64,000 nucleotides of DNA from Pedobacter sp. ASV17 (GTDB taxonomy: Bacteria; Bacteroidota; Bacteroidia; Sphingobacteriales; Sphingobacteriaceae): assembly GCF_016429065.1 (NCBI RefSeq), contig NZ_JAELTX010000001.1, positions 62,001 through 126,000 on the forward strand, given 5' to 3'. A program made the translations under genes and the position numbers. Of this stretch, positions 1 to 8,954 are shown one piece after another. The notes beneath the pieces are model-generated. The model saw only the letters and a program-made list of their open reading frames with translations. It was not told the origin of the DNA and did not search any database. How positions within the stretch are numbered: the first letter of the stretch is position 1; the number at the start of each line of letters is the position of its first letter.

Positions 1-65
1 TATCCATCCTCCCAACAATTTAACAATTCAGCAATTAAACCATTTAACCTTCCACCTTAAAAAGC

Positions 66-73
66 TATCTTTG
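66..73 (+). promoter_or_regulatory. Bacteroidota -7 box of purM
   Basis: TATCTTTG matches the Bacteroidota sigma consensus TAnnTTTG. A TTTA sits 19 bases upstream as a weak -33 element. Only 8 bases separate the box from the purM ATG, so the transcript should have almost no 5' leader. Confidence 0.6.
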
Positions 74-81
74 CAGCAATT

Positions 82-1263
82 ATGAGCGACAATAGGTACA
101 ACCAGCGTGGCGTATCAGCATCTAAGGAAGATGTACACGCAGCCATCAAAAACATCGACAAAGGCATATTCCCTAAAGCATTCTGCAAAATCATTCCTGA
201 CATATTGGGCAACGATGAAACATATTGCAACATTATGCATGCCGATGGTGCGGGAACCAAATCCTCTTTAGCTTATACTTATTGGAAAGAAACTGGCGAC
301 ATTTCTGTTTGGAAGGGCATTGCACAAGACGCCATCATCATGAATATCGATGACTTGATTTGCGTAGGTGCTACCGACCAAATCCTATTATCATCAACCA
401 TTGGCCGTAACAAAAATTTGGTACCTGGCGAAGTCATTGCAGCTATTATTAACGGCACCGAAGAAATTTTGGCAGAATTAAGAAATTTGGGTATCTCTAT
501 TTACTCTACAGGTGGCGAAACTGCTGATGTAGGTGATTTAGTACGTACCATTATTGTCGATTCTACCGTAACCTGTCGCATGAAGCGTGATGAGGTGATC
601 AGCAACGACAATATCAAAGCTGGTAACGTAGTAGTGGGCTTGGCTTCTTACGGAAAAGCGACTTACGAAACCGAATACAATGGCGGAATGGGCTCTAACG
701 GACTAACCTCTGCCCGTCACGATGTTTTTGAAAAATCTATCGCCACTAAATACCCTGAAAGCTTTGACCCTGGCGTTCCTTTTGACCTAGTGTTTTCAGG
801 CGGCAAACAACTTACCGACCAAGTGCAAATTAGCGATACTGAAAGCGTAACGGCTGGAAAATTGGTGTTATCCCCTACCCGTACTTATGCTCCAGTAATT
901 AAACAAATATTAGATAAATATCGCAAGCAAATTGATGGTATTGTACATTGCAGTGGTGGCGCACAAACCAAAGTGCTTCATTTTGTGAATGACGATATTC
1001 ACGTAATTAAGGACAATTTATTCCCTATTCCACCCCTATTTAAACTGATCCAAGAACAATCGGGTACCGACTGGAAAGAAATGTACAAAGTATTTAACAT
1101 GGGGCACCGCATGGAGCTTTATGTACCTGCCGAAATTGCAGAGGATATTATTGCTATTTCTAAAAGCTTTAACATCGATGCACAAGTAATTGGACGTGTA
1201 GAAAGCAGTGAGCAAAAGCAGGTAACGATCAAAAGCGAATTCGGCGAGTTTGTTTATAATTAA
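82..1263 (+). CDS. purM: Phosphoribosylformylglycinamidine cyclo-ligase (AIR synthase)
   Basis: Cytoplasmic enzyme of purine synthesis that closes the imidazole ring of formylglycinamidine ribonucleotide using ATP to give AIR. The 393-residue protein carries the PurM signatures ADGAGTK (residues 54-60), NIDDL (88-92) and STGGETADV (142-150). It is longer than the roughly 345-residue proteobacterial enzyme, as is usual for Bacteroidota versions. The ATG lies just downstream of a good -7 box. It stands alone, followed by an interspersed repeat and a convergent hydrolase gene. Confidence 0.93.
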   Translation: MSDNRYNQRGVSASKEDVHAAIKNIDKGIFPKAFCKIIPDILGNDETYCNIMHADGAGTKSSLAYTYWKETGDISVWKGIAQDAIIMNIDDLICVGATDQILLSSTIGRNKNLVPGEVIAAIINGTEEILAELRNLGISIYSTGGETADVGDLVRTIIVDSTVTCRMKRDEVISNDNIKAGNVVVGLASYGKATYETEYNGGMGSNGLTSARHDVFEKSIATKYPESFDPGVPFDLVFSGGKQLTDQVQISDTESVTAGKLVLSPTRTYAPVIKQILDKYRKQIDGIVHCSGGAQTKVLHFVNDDIHVIKDNLFPIPPLFKLIQEQSGTDWKEMYKVFNMGHRMELYVPAEIAEDIIAISKSFNIDAQVIGRVESSEQKQVTIKSEFGEFVYN

Positions 1264-1286
1264 TACAGCTCAACTTTGCAACACCG

Positions 1287-1354
1287 TCATGCTGAATTTA
1301 TTTCAGCATCTTTTTTTAGTTTTAAAGACCCTGAAATAAATTCGGGGTGACGTT
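1287..1354. repeat. Imperfect inverted repeat of the GTCATGCTGA type
   Basis: The left arm begins CGTCATGCTGAATTTATTTC and the right arm ends GAAATAAATTCGGGGTGACG, so the arms are largely complementary. It lies between two convergent genes and probably also ends transcription. Related GTCAT(T/G)... arms recur elsewhere in the window at 27885, 32938, 46700 and 49103. Confidence 0.6.
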
Positions 1355-1363
1355 CTACTTCAG

Positions 1364-2218
1364 CTAACTCAATTTCTTCTTAAATAAGTCAATGGTACGC
1401 TGCCAAGCCAATTTAGCGGCTGCTTCATTGTACCTGGTAGGTGACGTATCATTATTAAAGGCATGATTTACGCCTTCGTAAACATACAGTTGGTAATTGA
1501 TGTTATTGGCTTTCAAAGCTTGCTCATAAGCGGGAATACCTGCATTAATCCTTTCATCTAAACCACCGTAATGCAATAACAAATTAGCCTTAATATTAGG
1601 TACTTCCTCTGCTTTTGCCTGCGAACCGTAATAAGCTACTGCCACATTCAATTGTAGATCATTCACCGCTAGTTTGTTGGCCATTGCCCCACCCCAACAA
1701 AAGCCCACACAGCCCGTCTTCCCATTGCCTAGCGGATGGGCTCTTAAAAAGGCTAAGGCCTTTAAATAATTCTGTAAGTTCTTTTCTGGATCCAGCTGGC
1801 CAATCAACTCCCTTCCTTTGTTTTCATCTTCGGGTGTACCACCAAATGCAGTTAGGGCATCAACCCCTAGCGCTAAAAAACCAGCCTTCGCCACACGTTT
1901 AGTTACGTCTTTAATATGTGGTGTTAAGCCTCTATTTTCATGAATGACCACTACCGCCCCCAACTTCTTCTTATTTCCCTTAGGCATGGCAAAAAGACCA
2001 GCTATATTGCCATCAGCACCGGGAAAGGTAATTTCCTCACTAAACACCTCATCATCATTCACCGTAGCCGCCGCCGCATAGTTGCTCTCCAAAGCAGGCA
2101 AAACTGTTAAAGCCAAAGCGGTACTACCCGTTAAAATAGCCAGCTTTTTCATAAACTCTTTACGACTAATTTGGCTATGGGTGTACGAATCGTACAAATT
2201 GATGATTTTTTGATCCAT
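1364..2218 (-). CDS. Dienelactone hydrolase family protein
   Basis: Alpha/beta hydrolase of the dienelactone hydrolase family, 284 residues from the chosen start. The catalytic triad is visible as Cys174 in GFCWGG, Asp221 in GGLDER and His252 in GVNHAF. After a short cytoplasmic stretch (about residues 1-22) a hydrophobic segment with an Ala-rich end near residue 50 suggests export or membrane anchoring, a layout often seen in Bacteroidota members of the family. An in-frame ATG 48 bases upstream exists (2266), but the MDQKIINLYD start is the more usual one. The substrate cannot be told from sequence. Confidence 0.85.
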   Translation of the reverse strand: MDQKIINLYDSYTHSQISRKEFMKKLAILTGSTALALTVLPALESNYAAAATVNDDEVFSEEITFPGADGNIAGLFAMPKGNKKKLGAVVVIHENRGLTPHIKDVTKRVAKAGFLALGVDALTAFGGTPEDENKGRELIGQLDPEKNLQNYLKALAFLRAHPLGNGKTGCVGFCWGGAMANKLAVNDLQLNVAVAYYGSQAKAEEVPNIKANLLLHYGGLDERINAGIPAYEQALKANNINYQLYVYEGVNHAFNNDTSPTRYNEAAAKLAWQRTIDLFKKKLS

Positions 2219-2370
2219 GATACGGGGTTTAGTATGATGTAATTTACCCATTCCATCAAAAACCACAAAACCTTAGTCTAAAGATTTCACTTTTGTATTG
2301 TGTATTTTACAAGGTAATACTATATGCTTACATATCACATAAACCTTTCGAACTATTAATTTTATCAAAC

Positions 2371-2401
2371 AAAAAATCCCCAAGCTTTCGCTTGGGGATT
2401 A
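2371..2401 (-). terminator. Intrinsic terminator of the small lipoprotein gene
   Basis: The stem AATCCCCAAG/CTTGGGGATT has a six-base loop and is followed on the minus strand by a T run. It lies 12 bases past the stop of the 2413-2742 gene. A 34-base stretch containing it is repeated exactly at 2884-2917. Confidence 0.85.
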
Positions 2402-2412
2402 TCAACTGAATT

Positions 2413-2742
2413 TTATCGATTTTGAAGTTTCAGGATCCTATTATTCTCATATCTAAGTTCAGTATCGGAAATCACTTTGAATTTTGTTACATTACCTTCC
2501 TCTTTCACTTCAAGTTTACTCCCTTTAATCTTATATGTTCCTCGATAAACAATATCACCACCATATAAAATATCAGCTCTTCCACCAGGATATAGCGTTA
2601 AAATAATGCCACCAAAACCAATTTCACTAGAGGTTTTACCTTGTTCCATAAAAGTTTTTTCCACATTTACTTCCAAAGCGTCTTTACATGCTTGAAGAGA
2701 AAATATGAAAAGTGTTAGCATAAGGACAACTATTTTCTTCAT
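2413..2742 (-). CDS. Small predicted lipoprotein, function unknown
   Basis: A 109-residue protein with a short lipoprotein signal (MKKIVVLMLTLFIFSLQAC), the lipobox Cys being residue 19. It should be anchored in the inner or outer membrane. The mature part is short, beta-rich and hydrophilic, with a run IGFGGIILTLYPGGRADILYG that suggests a small beta-sandwich like those in DUF-type stress lipoproteins. I do not recognise the family. It has its own terminator and is a single-gene unit between the hydrolase and the large receptor gene. Confidence 0.7.
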   Translation of the reverse strand: MKKIVVLMLTLFIFSLQACKDALEVNVEKTFMEQGKTSSEIGFGGIILTLYPGGRADILYGGDIVYRGTYKIKGSKLEVKEEGNVTKFKVISDTELRYENNRILKLQNR

Positions 2743-2884
2743 AGTTCTATTTATATGTTTAATTTATTTTCAGTCTCCCGAATCGGAATGTAATGAAAAT
2801 AGGAAATTACGTTTGCACATCATAACACTTACATTACGTATCATAATCCCCAAACGCTACACAAAATCTAGATTTTCATTGAAA

Positions 2885-2918
2885 CAAAAAATCCCCAAGC
2901 TTTCGCTTGGGGATTTTT
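2885..2918 (-). terminator. Intrinsic terminator of the Oar-like receptor gene
   Basis: Same hairpin as at 2371-2401 (AATCCCCAAG/CTTGGGGATT), with a T run on the minus strand, located 26 bases past the receptor stop codon. The two copies share an identical 34-base segment. Confidence 0.85.
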
Positions 2919-2943
2919 AAAAGTATTTAGATAAGACTATCTA

Positions 2944-5900
2944 CTAAAAGATATATCTTAATCCTAATTGGATTCTATAAGTACTAGTAGCTGACAAGTT
3001 ATCTTCGATAGCTTTGTTACGCAAATCACCTCCTGTAGAAACAGTACCCATTCTGTAGATTGGTCTGTTATTAGTTCCTATTGATTGGAAAGCTAATGGG
3101 TTGTTAACAATGTATCTGCTATAAGCACCCCAGTTTTTGTTGATTAAGTTAGCTGCATTGATTACATCTGCACTGAACTGTAAAGTGTGTCTTCTAACAC
3201 CGTCTTTACCAGTTTGTACAAAGATATCTTGTAACAAACGAACATCTACTCTGTTAAACCATGGCAATAAAGCTCCATTACGCTCAGCAAATTTACCTCT
3301 ATGGTTTTTCAAATAAGATGATGAGTTAATGAATTGCTCTAAAGCTTCGTTTTGTTGTGCAACAGTGTAAGTTCTACCGCCAGCAGTAAATTGTTGGAAT
3401 TGAGTTTCACCTGGTCTTGGAATGTACATTAAATCAGTAGCATTGTTTCCATCACCATTGATATCACCATTATAGATAAAGCTATATCTTCCTTGGTGTG
3501 CTCCTTCATAAAATACCGATAAAGTTGTTCCTAAATGCTTAAGATACTCTACTCTGTATGATAAGTTAGCTACTACACGGTGAGGAACTGCATATTGCGA
3601 CATGTAAAGTTCATTCGCATTAGAAGTACCTACGTTCGGGTTTCCGTTCCAAACTGAAGAAGCTTGGTTACCTGGGTTACCAGTTAAATCTTTAGCGATA
3701 GTATAAGTATAGGCAACTTGTCCTGAGAAACCGCCACTAAAGCTTTTGCTTACTTGTCCAGTTAATGAACTAGCCCAACCTTTATCGCTGTTCTCTAATG
3801 CAATCGCTGAAGTAATACCGCTATTTAATCTGTTAGAACCAATGATTCTTTCTCTTTGCAAATTACCTTCGTAAATTACGCCTGTAGCAGGAGTTTGGTT
3901 AACGTTTCTCATTTTAACACCGTTTACATCTTTTGTAAACATACCATCAAATGTGAAAGTAATACCGTTATCTAAGGTTTTATCTAATCCTAAGTTAACT
4001 CTAAAGATTTTAGGGAATTTAAAATCTCTATCAACAAACACAACGTTACCGTTAGGAGTTGTACCAGCAGAAGAAGGGAAAAGATTTGCATAAGCATCAG
4101 GATTAGAGTTTAATCTGATGTTAGCCAAAGTAGTTGCCGAAGTAATTGATCCACCGAACTGATACATACCAGTGTTGGTAGGAATGTTGGTTAAGAATAC
4201 AAATGGAATTTTTCCAGTGAAAATACCAACACCACCTCTTAATACCGCTGATTTGTCATCACTTATGAATCTAAATCCAACGCGTGGCGACAATAAGATA
4301 GTGCTTTTAGGAAATTTATCAGTGAAGTAGTGTCTTAAAGAACCGTCTGCAGCATAGAAATTTAATGCTGATGTTGCTGGGTTATTTAGAGGATCTTCGT
4401 GATAAATTGGCATATCAGCTCTTAAACCAAAAGTCAATTTAGCATTGTCCGTTACATTCCACTCATCTTGGATATAAGCACCTGCTTGTCCAATTTTTAA
4501 CTGAGCTGAGTAAACAGCTTTCTCTCCTGGAATTAAAGACTTAGTATAAGCATAATAGATAGGAGCTGCATCATTCAAGAAATCATTCATTGAATTGAAC
4601 ACATAGTAGCTGTTAGAACCAGGCATGTACATGTTACCAACTTCTTGATATTCATAAGTTAAACCAGCTGTTAAAGTATGCTTACCTAAATAAAAGCTAA
4701 TGTTATCTGTGAACGAATATACTTTGTTGATTACATCATTATTGTAAGTATATGGATCCATACCTGCAAACATCATGTTATTTCCGCTAGTTCCATCAAA
4801 AATATCGATAGAAGGGAAAACAGAACCAGGATATTGTCTTGTTGCTTGATTTCTAGTATAAGTAGCTAATAATTGGTTAGATACTTTTGAAGACAATCTG
4901 CTGTTCAATTCCAAAGTACCACTTTTAGTAGTATTCAAGAAATTATACATACTGTTCTCAAATGCCATTGACCTATTACTTAACCTGTTATTAGGTAATC
5001 TTGAAAGGTTAGCGGTTGCACCAGTTGGTCTGAAACCACCACCGTTAGGTACACTTGAACCGTTGGTAGAAGCATCGTCAGTACCTTTAAAGTCACTATA
5101 CTTCAAGGTTAATTTATGATTGTTGCTAATGTTCCAGTCTAACTTACCTAAAATTTTGTGGTTATTAGTTTCAAAACCTGGGAAGTTATCATAACCACCA
5201 GTTTCGTAACCAAATTTAGTTTTTAGGTAATTAGAAACTTGTTGCATTTGAGCAACAGTAGTTGAAGAAACTGTACCAGCACCTTGGCCATTAGTTGGAT
5301 AGAAAGTAACACCAGGTGCTAAGTTCTCTTCTTTTTCAGCGTTCACAAAGAAGAACAATTTGTTCTTAATAATTGGACCACCTAAACTGAAACCATAAGT
5401 CTTGCTTTTTGAATCTGCAATGGTTGATTTGATATCGGCGCTTTTAATTTTTGTTCCAATGAAGCTTTGATCTCTGTATAAACCATAAGCTGTACCTTTG
5501 AAAGTGTTGGTACCGCTTTTAGTAACCGCACTGATGTTAGCACCAGTAAAGCCAGCTTGTCTTACATCATAAGGAGCGATGTTGATGGAAATTTGATCGT
5601 ATGAATCAATTGAAATAGGCATTGATCCTCCACCAGGTAGTGGATCATTATTCAAACCAAAGTTGTTGTTCAAGTTAGCACCATCAATCTGGATATTATT
5701 GTAACGACCATCTCTACCACCGAAGTTATTACCACTAGCTTGAGGAGTAGTTCTGGTAAAATCAGTAATACTTCTGCTGATGGTTGGTAAAGTAGCTAAA
5801 TCTCTACTAGATACACTAGTACTTGCTCCAGTTTTCTCTTGAACAAATTTGTTTTTTGTTCCTGTTACGGTAACTGTACCTAAAGTAGTACTGTTATCCG

Positions 5901-6234
5901 TTAAGGTGTAGTTCAAGTTGTAGTTGTCACCCAACTTCAAAGCTACATTTTCAACTTTTGCTGTAGAAAAACCTACAAAGCTAATTTCAACGATGTAAGG
6001 ACCACCAACTCTCATGTTTGGAATGGTGAAACGACCATCGTTGTTCGTCGCCGTGGTGTACACAGTACCCGAAGGCGTGTGTGTTGCCTTAATGCCCGCA
6101 CCAGGCAAAGGACCTTTTGAATCTTTGATTATACCGCTCATTGATGAAGTAGTTACCTGTGCGTTCACTGAACCCACAAAACCAACCACCACAAGAATAA
6201 CCGCTACAATTTTTAATAGTAAAGATTTTTTCAT
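2944..6234 (-). CDS. Oar-like TonB-dependent outer-membrane receptor
   Basis: Large outer-membrane barrel of 1096 residues. In order it shows a signal peptide ending at NAQ (about residue 26), a carboxypeptidase-regulatory-like beta domain (about 30-115, with NNDGRFTIPNM), a plug-like region (about 130-260, with GGRDGRYNNIQIDG and NISAVTKSGTN), and a long barrel ending in an aromatic residue (GLRYIF). The plug wording (SGTNTFKGTAYG, FFFVNAEKEE) is that of the Oar/OmpA-related group rather than SusC. No SusD partner is next to it. The transported ligand is unknown. It is monocistronic, with its own promoter and terminator. Confidence 0.88.
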   Translation of the reverse strand: MKKSLLLKIVAVILVVVGFVGSVNAQVTTSSMSGIIKDSKGPLPGAGIKATHTPSGTVYTTATNNDGRFTIPNMRVGGPYIVEISFVGFSTAKVENVALKLGDNYNLNYTLTDNSTTLGTVTVTGTKNKFVQEKTGASTSVSSRDLATLPTISRSITDFTRTTPQASGNNFGGRDGRYNNIQIDGANLNNNFGLNNDPLPGGGSMPISIDSYDQISINIAPYDVRQAGFTGANISAVTKSGTNTFKGTAYGLYRDQSFIGTKIKSADIKSTIADSKSKTYGFSLGGPIIKNKLFFFVNAEKEENLAPGVTFYPTNGQGAGTVSSTTVAQMQQVSNYLKTKFGYETGGYDNFPGFETNNHKILGKLDWNISNNHKLTLKYSDFKGTDDASTNGSSVPNGGGFRPTGATANLSRLPNNRLSNRSMAFENSMYNFLNTTKSGTLELNSRLSSKVSNQLLATYTRNQATRQYPGSVFPSIDIFDGTSGNNMMFAGMDPYTYNNDVINKVYSFTDNISFYLGKHTLTAGLTYEYQEVGNMYMPGSNSYYVFNSMNDFLNDAAPIYYAYTKSLIPGEKAVYSAQLKIGQAGAYIQDEWNVTDNAKLTFGLRADMPIYHEDPLNNPATSALNFYAADGSLRHYFTDKFPKSTILLSPRVGFRFISDDKSAVLRGGVGIFTGKIPFVFLTNIPTNTGMYQFGGSITSATTLANIRLNSNPDAYANLFPSSAGTTPNGNVVFVDRDFKFPKIFRVNLGLDKTLDNGITFTFDGMFTKDVNGVKMRNVNQTPATGVIYEGNLQRERIIGSNRLNSGITSAIALENSDKGWASSLTGQVSKSFSGGFSGQVAYTYTIAKDLTGNPGNQASSVWNGNPNVGTSNANELYMSQYAVPHRVVANLSYRVEYLKHLGTTLSVFYEGAHQGRYSFIYNGDINGDGNNATDLMYIPRPGETQFQQFTAGGRTYTVAQQNEALEQFINSSSYLKNHRGKFAERNGALLPWFNRVDVRLLQDIFVQTGKDGVRRHTLQFSADVINAANLINKNWGAYSRYIVNNPLAFQSIGTNNRPIYRMGTVSTGGDLRNKAIEDNLSATSTYRIQLGLRYIF

Positions 6235-6289
6235 GCTCTTTCTAATGAATTTTTAATTGTTTTGTTAAGATATGTTAAAAATACCGCCA

Positions 6290-6297
6290 CAAATCTA
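6290..6297 (-). promoter_or_regulatory. Promoter of the Oar-like receptor gene
   Basis: TAGATTTG on the minus strand matches TAnnTTTG exactly. TTTG at 6316-6319 gives a -33 box at 18-base spacing. The expected leader is about 50 bases. Confidence 0.7.
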
Positions 6298-6526
6298 GAC
6301 ATTAATTTGTGCTCCCAAAGTATTCTTAATGTGAATAAATTGTTAAGTCTGCCAAAACTTTTCCACACTTAACATAGAATACACATAACGTAAATCGGTA
6401 TACAACAACAGATTAAATGATAATTTAACAATATTTTAAACCTAACCTTACCAATCTTTCATTAAGGCTATTTATTTATTACAATAACCTTACGGCAGCA
6501 TACGATGGTTTAATCAACATTTTTTT

Positions 6527-6534
6527 TAATTTTG
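6527..6534 (+). promoter_or_regulatory. -7 box of lpdA
   Basis: TAATTTTG matches TAnnTTTG. The predicted leader to the ATG at 6573 is about 30 bases. Confidence 0.6.
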
Positions 6535-6572
6535 GCAGCAAATTATTACGTTAATTTCCTTTTAAAAAGAAT

Positions 6573-7961
6573 ATGAACTACGATTTAATTGTTTTAGGTA
6601 GCGGTCCTGGCGGATATGTTACTGCCATCAGAGCTTCTCAATTAGGTTTCAAAACCGCTATTGTAGAGCGCGAATCATTGGGTGGAATTTGCCTTAACTG
6701 GGGCTGTATCCCAACCAAAGCCTTATTAAAAAGTGCACAAGTCTTCGAATATATCAACCATGCTGCTGATTACGGAATTACCACCTCAGAAGCAAAAGCT
6801 GATTTCGAAGCAGTAGTTAAACGTAGCCGCGGTGTTGCCGATGGCATGAGCAAAGGCGTTCAGTTCTTGATGAAAAAGAACAAGATTGACGTAATTATGG
6901 GCACTGGAAAAGTAAAACCAGGCAACAAAGTAGAAGTGAAAGGTGCTGATGGCTCTCAAAAGGAACTTAGCGCTAAAAATATAGTGATTGCTACAGGCGC
7001 ACGCTCAAGAGAGCTGCCTAACTTAAAGCAAGACGGCAAAAAAGTAATTGGCTACCGCCAGGCAATGGTATTGCCACAACAACCAAAATCAATGGTAGTA
7101 GTAGGTTCTGGTGCCATCGGTGTAGAATTTGCTTATTTTTATGCAACAATGGGAACTAAAGTAACTATTGTTGAGTTCATGGAAAATATTGTACCTGTAG
7201 AGGATGAGGACGTATCAAAACAATTGTTACGCAGCTTGAAGAAAACAGGTATCGAAATCATGACCTCTTCAAGTGTTGAATCGGTTGATACCAGCGGCGA
7301 AGGTTGTAAAGTACAGGTTAAAACCGCTAGCGGTATGCAAACCATCGAATGCGATATCGTGCTTTCTGCTGCAGGTGTAGTGGCCAATATCGAAAACATC
7401 GGCTTAGAAGAAGTAGGCATCAAAACTGATAAAGGTAAAATCGTAGTTGACGAATATTACAATACTTCTGTAAAAGGATATTTTGCGATTGGTGATGTGG
7501 TTCCTGGCCAAGCGCTGGCTCACGTAGCTTCTGCAGAAGGCATTATTTGCGTAGAGAAATTAGCAGGAATGCATGTTGAACCATTAGACTACAACAATAT
7601 TCCAGGATGTACTTACTGCTCACCAGAAATTGCTTCAGTAGGTTATACCGAAAAAGCAGCTAAAGCGGCTGGATACGAGTTAAAGATTGGCAAATTCCCA
7701 TTCTCTGCTTCAGGCAAAGCAAGTGCTGCAGGCGCAAAAGATGGTTTCGTAAAATTAATTTTCGACGCTAAATACGGCGAATTGTTAGGTGCGCACATGA
7801 TTGGTGCTAACGTAACCGAAATGATTGCTGAAATTGTAGTAGCTCGTAAACTAGAAACTACTGGACACGAAATGATCAAATCTGTACACCCTCACCCAAC
7901 CATGAGCGAGGCAATTATGGAAGCAGCAGCAGACGCTTACGGAGAAGTAATCCACTTATAA
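6573..7961 (+). CDS. lpdA: Dihydrolipoyl dehydrogenase
   Basis: FAD-dependent E3 component that reoxidises lipoyl groups in 2-oxoacid dehydrogenase complexes or the glycine cleavage system. The 462-residue protein starts with the FAD motif GSGPGG and has the redox disulphide GGICLNWGCIP (Cys40, Cys45). A second Rossmann motif GSGAIGVEF and the C-terminal HPHPTMSE (about 439-446) carrying the catalytic His/Glu pair of the partner subunit are also present. No E1 or E2 gene is adjacent, so it probably serves several complexes. It is followed by a strong terminator. Confidence 0.95.
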   Translation: MNYDLIVLGSGPGGYVTAIRASQLGFKTAIVERESLGGICLNWGCIPTKALLKSAQVFEYINHAADYGITTSEAKADFEAVVKRSRGVADGMSKGVQFLMKKNKIDVIMGTGKVKPGNKVEVKGADGSQKELSAKNIVIATGARSRELPNLKQDGKKVIGYRQAMVLPQQPKSMVVVGSGAIGVEFAYFYATMGTKVTIVEFMENIVPVEDEDVSKQLLRSLKKTGIEIMTSSSVESVDTSGEGCKVQVKTASGMQTIECDIVLSAAGVVANIENIGLEEVGIKTDKGKIVVDEYYNTSVKGYFAIGDVVPGQALAHVASAEGIICVEKLAGMHVEPLDYNNIPGCTYCSPEIASVGYTEKAAKAAGYELKIGKFPFSASGKASAAGAKDGFVKLIFDAKYGELLGAHMIGANVTEMIAEIVVARKLETTGHEMIKSVHPHPTMSEAIMEAAADAYGEVIHL

Positions 7962-7982
7962 GTTTAATTGTTAAACTGTTTG

Positions 7983-8017
7983 AATTGGTTAATTGTTGAT
8001 AATGCAATTAACCAATT
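7983..8017 (+). terminator. Terminator of lpdA
   Basis: Perfect 13-base stem AATTGGTTAATTG/CAATTAACCAATT with a nine-base loop and following T residues. Confidence 0.8.
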
Positions 8018-8081
8018 TTTGTTTAATCCAATTTTCATTGAACAATTAACCAAATATCAATTCACCAGTTAACCAACAAAA

Positions 8082-8924
8082 ATGAAACTCTACACTATAA
8101 ATACAGGAAATTTTAAATTAGATGGCGGTGCCATGTTTGGCGTAGTACCTAAATCTATTTGGCAAAAAACCAACCCTGCCGACGAAAATAATCTATGTTC
8201 ATGGGCCATGAGATGCTTGCTTATTGAAGACGGTGGCAGGCTAATTTTAGTAGACAATGGCTTGGGCAATAAACAGGACGAAAAATTCTTTGGCCACTAT
8301 TACCTGCATGGCAATGACACTTTAGACAAATCCTTAGCAGCTCACGGCTTCCATAGAGATGACATTACTGACGTTTTTTTAACGCACCTACATTTTGACC
8401 ATTGCGGTGGTTCTATTGAAAGACAGGGCGATAAATTAGTGCCAGCTTTTAAAAATGCGAAATACTGGAGCAATCAACAACATTGGGATTGGGCGGTTAC
8501 CCCTAATGCGCGGGAAAAAGCCTCTTTCTTAAAAGAAAATATTCTTCCTATTCAGGAAAGTGGCCAGTTAAACTTTATTCCTACGCAAAATAACGTCCAT
8601 TTTCATGACGGCATCAATATCCGCTTTGCCTATGGGCATACAGATGCCATGATGCTACCGCAACTCCAATACAAGGACAAAACCATTGTCTACATGGCTG
8701 ATTTGCTGCCTTCTACTGGCCATATCCCACTTCCCTACGTGATGTCGTATGATATGTTCCCGCTACAAACCCTTGAAGAAAAGAAAGCATTTTTAGAAGA
8801 AGCCGCCGCTAATGACTACATTTTGTATTTAGAACACGACCCGATAAGTGAGTGCTGTACCGTACAACAAACGGAAAAAGGAATTCGCTTAAAAGACACC
8901 TTCTCACTCAAAGATATTTTATAA
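8082..8924 (+). CDS. Metallo-beta-lactamase-fold hydrolase
   Basis: A 280-residue MBL-fold metal hydrolase. The zinc motif HLHFDH spans His102-His107, and later metal ligands are plausible in GHTDAMM and in the EHDP segment near the C-terminus. No signal peptide is seen, so it should be cytoplasmic. The fold and size fit the group that includes N-acyl-homoserine lactonases and other lactonases or esterases, but substrate cannot be assigned. It lies 30 bases before the metallophosphoesterase gene and may be co-transcribed with it. Confidence 0.85.
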   Translation: MKLYTINTGNFKLDGGAMFGVVPKSIWQKTNPADENNLCSWAMRCLLIEDGGRLILVDNGLGNKQDEKFFGHYYLHGNDTLDKSLAAHGFHRDDITDVFLTHLHFDHCGGSIERQGDKLVPAFKNAKYWSNQQHWDWAVTPNAREKASFLKENILPIQESGQLNFIPTQNNVHFHDGINIRFAYGHTDAMMLPQLQYKDKTIVYMADLLPSTGHIPLPYVMSYDMFPLQTLEEKKAFLEEAAANDYILYLEHDPISECCTVQQTEKGIRLKDTFSLKDIL

Positions 8925-8954
8925 ACAATAGCCATACGCTCTTGTTACCCATAA

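Larger units (their letters stand above)
6235..6572. other. Divergent intergenic region with two promoters
   Basis: This 338-base AT-rich spacer separates the receptor gene (minus) from lpdA (plus). It holds one -7 box for each direction (6290-6297 minus and 6527-6534 plus). I see no other gene or repeat. Confidence 0.6.

Noticed and set aside
2705-2920. 71-codon plus-strand ORF
   Set aside because: It runs over the start of the small lipoprotein gene and the receptor terminator on the other strand; no protein features.
2944-6234. SusC/SusD polysaccharide utilisation locus
   Set aside because: The receptor is Oar-like, no SusD-like gene or glycoside hydrolase is adjacent, and the gene is monocistronic.
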